Source of the DNA: Brachionus plicatilis
Lineage: Eukaryota; Rotifera; Eurotatoria; Ploima; Brachionidae
Assembly: GCA_010279815.1 (NCBI GenBank)
Contig: QEOQ01000204.1
Location: 319,620 to 383,619, forward strand
DNA: 64,000 nucleotides
Direction of reading: 5' to 3'
The notes below the pieces were generated by a model. The model had not been told where the DNA came from. It searched no databases and saw only the letters and a list, made by a program, of their open reading frames with translations. This document shows, in pieces, positions 1 through 11,200 of this stretch. Both the position numbers and the translations under genes were made by a program. Each line of letters opens with the position of its first letter. Within the stretch, counting starts at the first letter, position 1.

Positions 1-73
1 TAGATAGTTTCTAATTATTTAAAGATAATTTAATTGGAGTAAATCTCGAACTATCAATAACTGATTGGTTTTT

Positions 74-909
74 CCCTCATTTTATTTTTTGGAATTATTA
101 TTTCAACACAATAAAAAAACTTTTCAACACAAATTTAAACTGATCGTCACAAAATTAAATCTTCTCATCACAAATTTTTCAAAAAAAGAAAAAAACTTTT
201 TACACAAAATTTTATCTTCTCAGCACAAATTTTAAAAAATAGTGAAAAAATCGTTGAACACAAAAAAAAATAATTTAGTTTAAATTAAGGGAAAAAAACT
301 TTTCAACACTTTTTGTTTTATTCTCTCACGTACCATTTTTCAGAATTTTTAGCTCTACTTTTTTTGGCTTGTTAACAAAATGATCTTTTTTTTTAAACAA
401 TTCCTGTAAAGCTAATAAATGTGAACAATTTTCTTTTTATTTCTTATAGTCTTCATATTTTTTTTTGGCATTTTATCCTTGGTGAGGTAAATGATACTTT
501 TTCGATTTCAAAGATTCATTCTTAGACTGAATTTGAACAAAATTTTCAAGTAGAAATTTAAAATTTTCAAAACTAATTTTAATAATTTTAAAAAAATTTA
601 AAAGCATTTCTTAAGAAATTTAAACAATTGAAACAAAAAAAAATTGTGTTACAAAGCTTTTTTTGTCTTTAATTTTTTTGATAAAAAATTTTCTAAATTG
701 TTTTTTTTTTTGTGTTCAACGATTTTTTAGGAAAAAAATTTTTGTGTTCAAAATTTTTTCACTATTTTTTAAAAATTTGTGCTGAGTAGATAAAATTTTA
801 TGGCGATCAGTTTAAATTTGTGTTGAAAAGTTTTTTTGTTGTGTTGAATAGGTAGACCCTTATTTTTTTCTTTTACTCTAGTAAAACTAATTTTTTTTCA
901 AAATGAGGG
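74..909. repeat. Foldback-type long inverted repeat
   Basis: The stretch at about 74-280 reads as the reverse complement of about 690-909. Both ends carry CCCTCATTTT / AAAATGAGGG. The arms share blocks such as TTCAACACAA, AAACTGATCG and CAGCACAAATTT in the same order, with a few mismatches and length differences in A/T runs. The arms surround roughly 400 bp of very AT-rich sequence without an open frame. This is the layout of a foldback or MITE-like non-autonomous DNA transposon. No target duplication was identified, and the superfamily is not known. Confidence 0.6.
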
Positions 910-1154
910 ATTATCGTTAAACCGTAATTTCAGTAATTCGTCAAAACTTTCAGATTTCGATTGACATGACATATTTAAAATTTCGTTTTAATTTTAACAA
1001 TGTATTTTGCTTAATTCGAGAACAATTGCATGTAAAATAAGAAATTCTTTGATTATTATTGCTAATAAAATTAAAAAAAAATTAATAGTTAAAATGTTTT
1101 ATTGAATCATCATTAAATTAAATTTTGGTAAAATGACATAATAAATATAATCAA

Positions 1155-2195
1155 TTAGTAAACATTCAGCATTCTCTCAATCAAATCCTTTTCCTAAAAT
1201 GAAAATATTTAATGTTTTTAGTTTTTTTAAATTAAAATTTAATAAAAAAATAGCTTTAAATATGTTCGATCGAATTAAATTTAATTTTACCTTGGAAAAT
1301 AAATTGTAAAAATCGCTGTAGCCCATTGGAAGTTGATTATGTAAATTGAGATTTAACCGCTTATAAAAAAAAATTAAGTTTTGAAATTAAGAAAATTAAG
1401 CAAGAAAAATATTACATTAATCACATTTTCAATGTGCTGATTTTTATCTTCATCATCGAATTGAGGCTTTACGTTTGGCCCCATCAGATCATATAAGCAT
1501 CTTATTAAACTTTCAATTTCCTTTAAAAAAAGTTTTAATACAAAATAATTTCTAAAATTTGACAAAATTACATCACGGCTAATCTTCCCATCTCTATTTA
1601 TATCATAAAAATAAAAAAGCCATTTAATTCTGTCGTCTAAAGTTCCTCTCAATAGAGTAGAAAGCACAGTTAAAAATTCTTTAAAATTAATCTCATTTCT
1701 TAGTCTGCTGGATTTGTTCAATGAATTGGAAACTTGTTGTGACATTGCTGAGAACAAATGCTTTGAAAAAAGCTCAGTATCTCCACAAGAAAAAATGTGA
1801 GAATATATTTCAGCTAGAGCTTTCTCAGTCAAAATTCCATTAGGACATTTCTCAAAAAAGATACAATTTAATTTAAGAAAAAAACACTTCAAAAATTTTA
1901 CTATTTTAAAATCTCTGTATATGAATTGAATTTCTGTTTTAGAAAATTTTGTCTCATTTATTAAAGTTCCAATGTCAAAAACCCTAGGATCTTCTTCGTT
2001 GAAATGCAAGTGTCCCGCACTATCGCGCGGATCTTTCAAATAAAATTAGCATAATTTACTTTTATTTAAAATTAGTTTACCGCTATTCCAGTCCCGTAAA
2101 ACTTTGCTTAGTCCGTAACTCAGTCTCCTGGTCAATCTTCTTGCTTTTGAGCCTAAACTTATAGGTTGATTGTTTAAATTTATGTTTACATTCAT
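1155..2195 (-). CDS. KChIP/neuronal calcium sensor-like EF-hand protein
   Basis: Six exons join in frame: 2081-2195, 1902-2032, 1572-1850, 1416-1520, 1291-1359 and 1155-1193. All introns are GT-AG and about 48-97 bp, giving about 245 residues, a normal KChIP length. Family-like segments are FSKTEIQFIYRDFK, KCPNG and the LSTLLRGTLDDRIKWLFYFY stretch followed by the EF3 loop. That loop (about residues 165-176, DINRDGKISRDE) has canonical ligands and spans the exon 3/4 junction. EF2 is disrupted by an Asn/Ser-rich insert, and the EF4 position (exon 5) lacks acidic ligands. Family members bind Kv4 channels or act as calcium sensors, so membership suggests a membrane-associated sensor. There is no Gly2, so no N-myristoylation is expected. 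The first four exons are well supported; the last two rest on phase and weak similarity and are less certain. Confidence 0.75.
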
Positions 2196-4760
2196 TATAT
2201 CTGTGTTATAATGGGTGCATTTCTCTCATAAATCTAGAAAAAATAAATCCTTAATTTAAAATCGATCATTAATTTTTAAAGAACAATCTGAATCCCATTA
2301 CATAAGGATAATACAATTTAAAATTTGACTAAATTGAAGTGCCTTTCAAGTCTGAATAAAAAAGGATCTTAGATTAGTTTTATTGTGAGCATAGCTTCAA
2401 GCATATAATTTTAGTTGCATGAATAAATCTTTAATGACACTCAATTTAAGATGGCATAAATTTTAAAATTTTGATTCAGTTATTCCTTATTAAAAGAAAA
2501 TAAATCATATAATTTATCAATAAAAATGTCATTTTGATTTATTTTTGATAACAAAAACTTCTGTTAATTTAATCAAATTATACCATTTAATTTGTTAAAT
2601 TTGAAGCGAAAGACGAAGAAAAAATAGAAATGAGTGATTCTAATTATTGATAAATCGAGCTGCATTAAAGCTTTCAGTTTTTTCAATACTTATTGTTTTC
2701 CTTTTTTTTGAAACATAGTTTAAAGAATTCACTGATTTTTTGGAAATTTTAAATTTAAAAATTTATCAACTGATTGAAATTTCCATTTATGATTTCCTTT
2801 GAAAATTAATATTGGAAATAAAAGCTAAACGTAAATTCCGATTGATTTAATTAGAAATTTGAAAGAAAAACTACTGAATTATGGAACGTGATAAAATTTC
2901 GAAATGAAATTTTAATTTTCTTAATATTGTTTTAAAAAACTTTATAGATAATTTAAAATATTTTATGCTCAAAATTTGGAGCTAAAAAGCTAGAAAGAAA
3001 AAAAGCTGATTAAAAATTTTTAAGTCAAATAATATTATCAGATTGCCAGACCCAGTGATTACAGCTTTCAGAATACAAGTCGTCGATTTAGGTTTAAAAT
3101 CCGATAGGAACATGACATATTCTAACAAAATTAAGTCTTCTGAATTTTTAATCTTTAAAATTGTTAGAAAAGTAGATCAATAAAATAATTAGTTATATTT
3201 AGCTGTATATTTTAGCTACATATATATTTAAAACAATTATGAAAAAAATCCAAAAAAAATTTTGCTGAAATAAAATCAAAGTTTTAAAATAAAGAGATTT
3301 AGCGATTCTTTTTCTGTTAAATTAAATGAATAAAGAATTTAAACTTTTTTTACATTACTTTTAATCTCTAATATCTAAATATATTTTTTTTTCTAAGAAA
3401 AAACAAATTATTCAATTGAGTATTTCTTTTTAATTTTCATTTTTTTTAATTAAAAAAAATTACTGAGTTTTGAATTTTGTTTTGAAACTAAAACTTTTTT
3501 ATTTTATATAAACTTTATATATTGCCCCACGAGAAATAATGATTTTTTTAAACCATCAGTTTAACATATTAAAATATTTTGTTCGTTTTTTATACATTTT
3601 TCATCAAATCTAATCTATCTCTTGAGTCTTAAAAGATATTACGTTAGAAAATTAATCATTCAATAAAAAAGAAATTATTCTCCTATGCAGCAAACTCTAT
3701 CGTTTCTTAAAAAATCTAATTTTCTACCTCTTAAAAGTATTCTATAGGCAAAATCATTCATTTAAAAGAGTTATCTTAGTCATTACACTGGTAATTGGTG
3801 TCAAATTTTTATTTGATGCTTTTTAAAATATTTGAGGAGCATTCAATATAATTATATGCCTAAGCTGTCACTTAAGTTTCATAAAAAGCTTTTCAATATT
3901 ATACTAATTTATCACTTTTCTGAAAAAAGACAATTTCGTCAACAATATTTTTATTTTTAAGATGTTTAACAAATATTATTGAAAAATAATTTCATGATTA
4001 AATTTAGTCAAAAAAAATGAATTTAAACAAAATTGAATATCATTCAATTTTGTTTCGAAAAAAACATTTCTTTTTAAATAAATAAAATATTGAAAAATTT
4101 ATTAGTAGCTAGTTTAACAAAATTATTCATTGTTTTTCTTGAAAACTTCATAACTTAAGTTTTGATATTAAAAAAAAATTCAATAAAATCTGTAATTTTA
4201 GATTTAATTGACTTATTAATTGGTTAAAAAATGAAGTTAACTTTGTAAAAATTATCTGAATTGTTATTGAAGCAATTTACATTTTTTGAATTGCCTTAAA
4301 TCAAGATTTAATTTACGGATTTCCTTAGGTTTTTTTAATTAAAGACTATAGCTTAAAACTAGTTAGGAAAAAAAAGCTATCAAGAATTTAAACATAAATT
4401 TAGTATGAAAAACGAAAAATTCAATTTAAGTACAAGTATATTAAAAAAATTTATTAATTAAAAAATAAATATTTTATTTAAAAATTTAAATTTAAAAATT
4501 TTATTAATTAGATGATAAAATCATTAAAAATAATTTGAATTCAATTATCTGCAAAATTTCAATAAATTTTTTAATTTTTTTTTAAAAAATTTAAATTTAG
4601 AAATAAAATTTTATATAAAAATTAATTTTTATTTATAATAAATCATTTTATATTCTTACCATTCTAGGCATGAAATTTTTTCAAATAGTTAATTTTAAAA
4701 TAATACGTTTTGTATAGATTTTGCACGTGGTTAGCAAATTAAAGCGGTGAGTTAAGAAAT
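2196..4760. other. Intergenic, no gene seen
   Basis: About 2.6 kb of AT-rich sequence with many A and T homopolymers. No open frame has recognisable protein-like composition, and no RNA gene or clear repeat was seen. Confidence 0.6.
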
Positions 4761-5151
4761 CTCGAATACGACGATCGTTTGGCAAAACTAAATCTCACCA
4801 GTCTCGAGGAGAGGAGATTAAGAGGTGATCTAATTAAAAAATTTAAAATAGTAAAAAATATAGACCAAGTTAAATGGCGTCTTCCTCTAAATAATTTATC
4901 TAACCATTACGGTACTAGAAGTCACAATTATGGGTTTGAAAAACAAGTAGTTTGACTGCATTCCAAGAACCAACTTTTTGGCAAATCCGATAGCAAATGT
5001 TTGGAATATTTTACCAGGATAAGTTGTTGAACAAGAAACTATAAATGGTTTTAAAAACAAGCTTGACACTTTTTTTAAAGCTAACAAAATTGATTTTGCA
5101 GGCTACTATAGTGCAACTAATCCTTGCACTTCGTTACAGGCTGGCGTTTAG
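4761..5151 (+). pseudogene. LINE reverse transcriptase C-terminal relic
   Basis: Reading from 4761 gives LEYDDRLAKLNLTSLEERRL followed by RGDLIKKFK. This is the conserved block just C-terminal to the RT domain in jockey/CR1-type non-LTR retrotransposons, and it matches the corresponding block of the LINE at 48.5-49.5 kb. The frame is broken near 4940; a second frame then continues with NVWNILP, one in-frame stop, NGFKNKLDTFFKAN and the tail NPCTSLQAG before TAG at 5149-5151. The 5' part, including the RT catalytic core, is absent. It is a decayed, 5'-truncated insertion with no neighbouring partner gene. Confidence 0.75.
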
Positions 5152-6800
5152 TCATCCTTTATTTTATTATTTTTTTTACTTTTTACTACTTTTTATTCAA
5201 ACTTAAAAATATGATCATTATATGAATTTCTCATAAATATTTTATTTCTAAATATCACTTTTTATTAGCAATTAACTATTTTATTATCATTCTGACAAAT
5301 AATAACCAATTTAAAAGGCGCTTATGCAAAAAAATGAAAAAGAAGCAATAAATAAATTTTAGCTATGCATTTTAGTTAATAATGCTTGTAAATCATCTTA
5401 TTGATAATTATCATTACAGATTGATTAAATGTATATATTTTTTGTTTAGAATTTAATGTTTTTAGTAAAAATTTATGTTTTATTTTTTATTTGGAATTAA
5501 AATACAATAATCGATTTCATGACTGTATAATATTTTAGTTAAAACCAAATTAGAAAAATTTTTTAGTTAAATTCTTACCTTAATGAAAATTTCTTAATGG
5601 AAATTCGAAAATTTTTGAATAAATCGATTGAATGCAAATATTGTTCAAAATACGTTTTATTAGATTAATATTAAGCATTATATCATGCGATTTAATCTAT
5701 TTTAAGAAACTGGACTGGAAATTTTAGTAAATTTCTAATTTTTTGATTTTCTTAGAATGAAATCTTAAATAAAAGACAATAAACAAAAATAAATGAAAAA
5801 ACCAAAATTAAATTAAAATGTTTTATATTAAATATAAAAAAACAGTCATTTTCTGCAAGAACATGTAAAAAAAATTATAAAATCTTATTTTGCTTATGTC
5901 ATTAAGAATATGCTATATCCATTTTATTTAATAATAGGATTCAATTATCTTTGATCAATTAAATTAAATTCTCCATGATAATTTGAAAATTATTCAATTT
6001 TACAATTTATCAGACTATATTATTAAATTTAGTTTAAATTCATTTCAATTGTAAAACTTTCAATTTTTAGATCATTTGCAATAGGAATAATAATAAAATC
6101 AATATTTTGACAGAATATCAAAATATATGAATTTCCTCTTTCATGAATTATTGAAAGGAAATATTCTCCGAAAATTTTGTTGAATGCCTTATTCGCTTTC
6201 TAACAATAAATAAGAAATTAATTATTCTTTCTAGGAATTTTATAAAGGAAAGAATTAAAAATAAAATATCTTTGAATCTATTAATTTGATATGGCATGTT
6301 TGTTTTTCTATTTAGAAATTTTTCAATTTTTTTTTGCATTTCTAAATTATTTTTTAAATATTTACAGAAACCAAATTTTAAAATAAAACTGCGTAATTTG
6401 GAAAATAAATCGAATGCTGAAATAAAAGAATAATACATCTAAAACATGACTTTTTTTATAACAATTGCCTTAAAATAAATATAATAATAATAAAAATAAT
6501 AAAATTTAATGTTCATTTTAAAATCAGACAACTGAATTAACATTATCGAGATTTTTAAACTAATATTTTAAAAGACAATGAATATAAAAATTTCAGCATA
6601 ATTTTTACATAACAAAATTAATTGGAAATATTTCAAAATTTAAAAAAAAACTAATTAATTTGTGCTAATAAGACTTCTATAAAAAAACCTTTGAGAAAAT
6701 TCCTTAAAACCTTAACCAAGCATAATAAATCAGGAAGCCGTATAAATAAACATTGTTGTCACTAATCATGTAATCTTAGGTACTAAAAGAACAAAATAGT
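5152..6800. other. Intergenic, no gene seen
   Basis: The first part is probably the AT-rich 3' tail of the LINE relic. The remainder is low-complexity AT sequence. The one longer frame on the minus strand (6148-6438) is dominated by Phe, Lys, Ile and Asn and looks like chance. Confidence 0.55.
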
Positions 6801-6811
6801 TTAAATTTTAG
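6800..6811 (+). promoter_or_regulatory. Possible trans-splice or 5'UTR splice acceptor
   Basis: TTTAAATTTTAG lies 22 bp before the ATG of the two-TM gene. It resembles a 3' splice site at the position where a spliced leader, or a 5'UTR exon, would be joined. This is inference from sequence alone. Confidence 0.3.
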
Positions 6812-6833
6812 CTAGAAAATTATTTTTTTTAAA

Positions 6834-7316
6834 ATGACTTCAAATGCTTTTCAAAAGGCCAAACTTCAAGAAAAAAGACTACATAGCATGTACAACAAAC
6901 GAGCTAGAGTTACAGTCAATGATTTAGAATTGTTCAAGATAAACATTATTTTATTAGTTTTCTCATTATTTTTTATAATCAGTGGTACTGTAATAATTGG
7001 AGTTTTACTTGGTGGTGTAGGTGGTCGAGATGCAATAACCGATATAAATTTAGAAAGTTTTGACAACAATTCCACTACCTATTTATATTACATTGGGGCG
7101 CACATTGGAGCTGTTGTGGCAGGTCTAGGAGTATTTCTCCTAATATTATGTTTGGTTGGGGTCATTGATGATTATTCAAAAACAAAAAAGAGACTAATCG
7201 AAAAAATAATAAAGGAAGATCAAGACAGAGCTGCAGCTGAAGCTGCTAAAAATGCAAATATGAATATTTTCCAAATGCTTGCACTAAATGCCAAAAAAAA
7301 CAAATTAGCTAATTAA
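6834..7316 (+). CDS. Two-transmembrane protein of unknown function
   Basis: A single-exon frame of 160 residues with ordinary amino-acid composition. A basic N-terminus (residues 1-40, including KAKLQEKRLHSMYNKRAR) precedes a first membrane segment at about 41-64 (IILLVFSLFFIISGTVIIGV). A loop of about 25 residues containing NNST, a possible N-glycosylation site, leads to a second membrane segment at about 86-110. The C-terminal tail is charged and Ala/Asn/Lys-rich. I do not recognise a family and assign no function. The stop lies only 37 bp before the ATG of SDHAF4 on the same strand, so the two may be co-transcribed. No intron was seen. Confidence 0.75.
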   Translation: MTSNAFQKAKLQEKRLHSMYNKRARVTVNDLELFKINIILLVFSLFFIISGTVIIGVLLGGVGGRDAITDINLESFDNNSTTYLYYIGAHIGAVVAGLGVFLLILCLVGVIDDYSKTKKRLIEKIIKEDQDRAAAEAAKNANMNIFQMLALNAKKNKLAN

Positions 7317-7330
7317 ATTTTAATTCAGAT

Positions 7331-7341
7331 TTTTATTTTAG
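7331..7341 (+). promoter_or_regulatory. Possible trans-splice acceptor between paired genes
   Basis: TTTTATTTTAG lies in the 37-bp gap between the two-TM gene and SDHAF4, 12 bp before the SDHAF4 ATG. A gap this short leaves little room for a separate promoter. An acceptor here would fit spliced-leader processing of a two-gene transcript; this is inference. Confidence 0.35.
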
Positions 7342-7353
7342 AATTTTAATAAA

Positions 7354-7683
7354 ATGTCTAAATTAATATCACTATCTCGTCCTTTACTTTCAAATTTTTC
7401 AATCGTAAATAAACCATCAAGTGTTCACACCGTATTCTATTCAACTAAATCGACAAGCAATCAACCTAAAAAAACAACTGAAACCAAAAAAAAGGGCAAA
7501 ACTCCCAAAGGTCGATTTGATGACGAATATGATGAATCGCCGATTTCGTATAGTGAAAAAGAGCCTTTAGCCAGACACCCAAAAGGAGTTAATCCTGTAA
7601 CTGGTGAAATTGGTGGTCCTGCTGGTCCTGAACCTACAAGATATGGCGACTGGGAACGTAAAGGAAGAGTTACTGACTTTTAG
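7354..7683 (+). CDS. SDHAF4: Succinate dehydrogenase assembly factor 4, mitochondrial
   Basis: A single-exon frame of 109 residues, the size of family members. The N-terminus is Ser/Leu/Lys-rich with few acidic residues, as expected for a mitochondrial targeting peptide. The C-terminal half carries the family signature NPVTGEIGG followed by [19 protein letters not shown] up to the stop. In yeast and animals SDHAF4 binds flavinylated SdhA in the matrix and promotes its assembly into respiratory complex II while limiting reactive oxygen production. The upstream neighbour, 37 bp away, encodes an unrelated membrane protein. Identity is confident from the conserved tail; the 5' processing mode is not known. 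Confidence 0.95.
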   Translation: MSKLISLSRPLLSNFSIVNKPSSVHTVFYSTKSTSNQPKKTTETKKKGKTPKGRFDDEYDESPISYSEKEPLARHPKGVNPVTGEIGGPAGPEPTRYGDWERKGRVTDF

Positions 7684-7715
7684 GCGTTTTGTTTTAGAGG
7701 TTTTCTTTCCCTTAA

Positions 7716-7728
7716 AATAAAAAATAAA
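7716..7728 (+). terminator. Polyadenylation signals after SDHAF4
   Basis: Two AATAAA hexamers at 7716-7721 and 7723-7728 lie about 35 bp after the SDHAF4 stop. They are plausible poly(A) signals, but the hexamer is frequent by chance in DNA this AT-rich. Confidence 0.4.
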
Positions 7729-8249
7729 TTTAAAAATCAAGATTTTTCAAATCAACTTTTTTCAATAAATAGACACTATTGGATTTAATTTTGAATATAA
7801 TAAATTTTTTTTAAATTACTGAAGATTTTGATTTTTTTAATGAGATAATTGTCTAATTTAAATTAGATTTCAAATTTTGAAGTAAACAAAAGATAAAGCA
7901 ACTGAAAAAGTCATTTAGAAGTTTGCTTTAAGCGAATAAATAAGAAAAGAATAATAAAAAATACATTAAAAATTGATCCTTTATTACAACTCGTTGATAC
8001 AAAACTAAATTCCAACTGAGCCGGTCTACTTTTCAAGAATTGATTTATTAGAATAAAAAAAATTCAATTTATTTGTTTTTAATTTTAGTACAATCTGATT
8101 ACTATATTTAAACAGTTGAACATATTTTTTACAAAAAAGTAGAATATTTAAAAATTTAACAAAAATATTTTAATAAAAATTAAAAAAATTCTAAAATTCC
8201 CGCTTTACAGGCGTCCGTAAATTTTTTCGAGTATTTGTTTGAATTTAGT

Positions 8250-11200
8250 TCAAAAGTGAAGCTTTTTAAGCGTTTTTTCAAAAAAGCTTGACAAACGTTC
8301 GCCTGTTTTATAAATGTCGCTACCGGGCTCGTTATATACACGACAATTTTCAAATACTAAACGAATGTCTTCAACAATTTTTTCATTTTCTTCATATTCA
8401 AGATTCTGCAGTTTTTTTCTGATTGTAGAAAAATCCATTGGCTTCGATATAATATCGAAATAATCTGATGCCTGAAATTTAAAATTAAATAAAAAAATTT
8501 TTACGCAAAGTTGATAAAATAATTAATACCTGACGTTTGGTTACTGGCTTCAAAAAAGGCCAAGCGTCCGGATGTTTCATTAATTCTTTTAAAATATTTT
8601 CAAATTTTTTAATCCTCTCCGAAAATTCCGAGTTCCGAGTACTTGTATGTGAAGAAGGAGCTTTAAAAATTTTTTTTAATTTTTTAATTTAATCAATTAT
8701 ATTTTTCTAAAAGTTAAATTTTTGTTTTTTTATTTGCAGTTTCTTTTAATTGCTAACAAAAAAATGGTTCAGTATAACTTATTCTATTTTCAAAAGAGCA
8801 ATAATTAAATATGCTAAAAGTTATTATATTTCAATATTTGAATTAATTAAATAAAAATTTAATGTTGAAAATTTCAATGATGTTTACAACTTTCTAGAAA
8901 AGTACAATTTATTTTCTTTTTATCATAGAATTTTCTTTTTCTTTTCAGCCTTTTTTATAATAATTCATTTGATTTCTTTATATTCTTAAAATATAACTGC
9001 TGAAAATTCAAAAATAGTGGAAATCTAATTGCACTAATCTCAAAATTAATCAGTGACCAAAAAATGTGTGTCTGCAATTGCTCTAAACTAATTGCTTTAT
9101 GACTAAAAGATCAATGTTTATTTTTTTACATTTAAGCTTTAAATTTTAAATTATAAAAACTTTAATTTTAATTTAAATATAACATTTTTAATTTTTTCAA
9201 TTTATTTTTTTTCTTTAATTTAATAAAAATTTCTTTTTTTTTATTTTCAGTATTGGTATTAAATTCAGTTTGGTTCAATATAAATTTTTAAAATTAAGTT
9301 ATAGAAATAAAATCACTATTTGAATAAATGAATCAGTCTTTATTTAGGTCCATCATTTTCCTTACCGATTATTTTAATATAAAAAAATCTTTTTAAAAAA
9401 ATTTATTTTTTTGAGTTGAATCTAGAACTAAAAATAATGGCTTACTTTTTTTTTCACCAAAAAATAAACCAATAAACAAAAAATATTTATCTTTTATAAA
9501 AAATCGTCTTTTAATTAAGTTCAATTTATCAGTCTAATATATATGTTAATGTAAAAAATGTGGACAGCTGCAATATGTTTGAAAAATTTTCCAAATTATT
9601 TCAATTTTTATCAATTTTTTCAAATATTATTAAATAATTTATACATGTACAGGTGCTAAATTGCCATTTAGCTCTATTTAACTCTCCACTCTTTATACAT
9701 CTATTGAGCACATCAAATTGATCAAAATCAAATTTAAAATTCTTTATAACTTTCAAATTTAATCATTTTATAAGTGTTTTATAAATGTTTATTGGAGCAT
9801 AAGTGACTTTTTATATTTACGAATGGTTCTTTTATTAAAAAATTTTTCGTTTGTTAAAAAATTTTCAATAAGGTACTGGAAAAGAAAAAGAAATTATTCC
9901 CAAAAATTATCTTTTTCTAACCATTGGCATGTTACAAGTATAATACAGATTTTTTTTGCATTTTGAGAATGTTTGAAATGGGATTTGCAGTTTTTTGCTA
10001 AATTACTTATCTAAAGTTTTTTAATAAAATTCTTTTACCTGTAACCCTTTTTTTATTTTTTGTAGTTTTCTTAGTTCATTTAGATGATTATCTTATTTCT
10101 AACTTAGGTTCCTCCAGTGTTTAACTAGAACTCTATCTGAGAAAATAACTTATACAAAAGAAAATCGATTTAAAATTACCATTAACCATCGATTCAAATC
10201 AATAAAGTAGTTATACAAGAAATTAGGGACACAGAATTAAAGTTAAAAATATTAAAAATTACATAATTCATGAGTTTTGGCTCGTTTACGCTTGCTATGA
10301 TTTGATTCTTCATCTGTCCCATTTATGCTAAAATCATCACTTAACTCGCAATAAACCGACTTTGCGCTTCGACTTCTGCCAAGTCTTCTATGTCCATTTT
10401 CAATCGAACCATTAGACGTCGTAGAAGTTGTTGAAGCAGATGTAACACTTTTTGATTGTTTTTTGTCTTCTTCCAAATCATCGGCCATTTTACGTTTTCG
10501 TTGACGAGTCTTTTTTTCACAATCGTCCTCAATGCTTTCATCATAGGCCACTTTTGCCTTGGACCTTTTTGGTCGTTTCTTGTCCTCATTCTCAGCTTCA
10601 CTTTCCATTTCTTGATCTTCATCAAAATCATCAATTTTTTTCTTCTTATCCTTGATCTCATTCTCGAGTTGACTGTTCTCATCCGAATAAAACTCATCAT
10701 TAAAAGTCTTGCGTATTTTACGCGGAGTTTTCTCAACTGTTTTTATTCTACATTCTGGACAGTACCAGTCTACATTGGGTTTTTCATTTAAAACTGGTCT
10801 TAAACAGTAAAGATGATATCCTCGATCACACTCACAACACAATACCATGTGTTCTGGGTCGCCCTTTTTTCGACATATTTTACATTTGGCATTTAATGTG
10901 GACTTGGACCATGCTATACTTTCGTCCAAATTTTGTAAATGAATAAACAACTGAGACAACGTAGTGCATGACATCAACGATTTTTCCCAAACTAATAAAA
11001 TTCCATGTCTTTGATCATCGTTTTTTTTCTTTCGATCCGGAGTTTTATGAATATCACCAAGTGGCATGCGCAAATATTTCTTATCCACTGACTGCTCAAT
11101 TTGAAGCATTATTTTGGCAAAATTATTCACAATATTCATTTGAATATCGAAACTATAAGGATCCTGAAAAGATGAGCTCAGAAAATCAACGAACTTGGGA

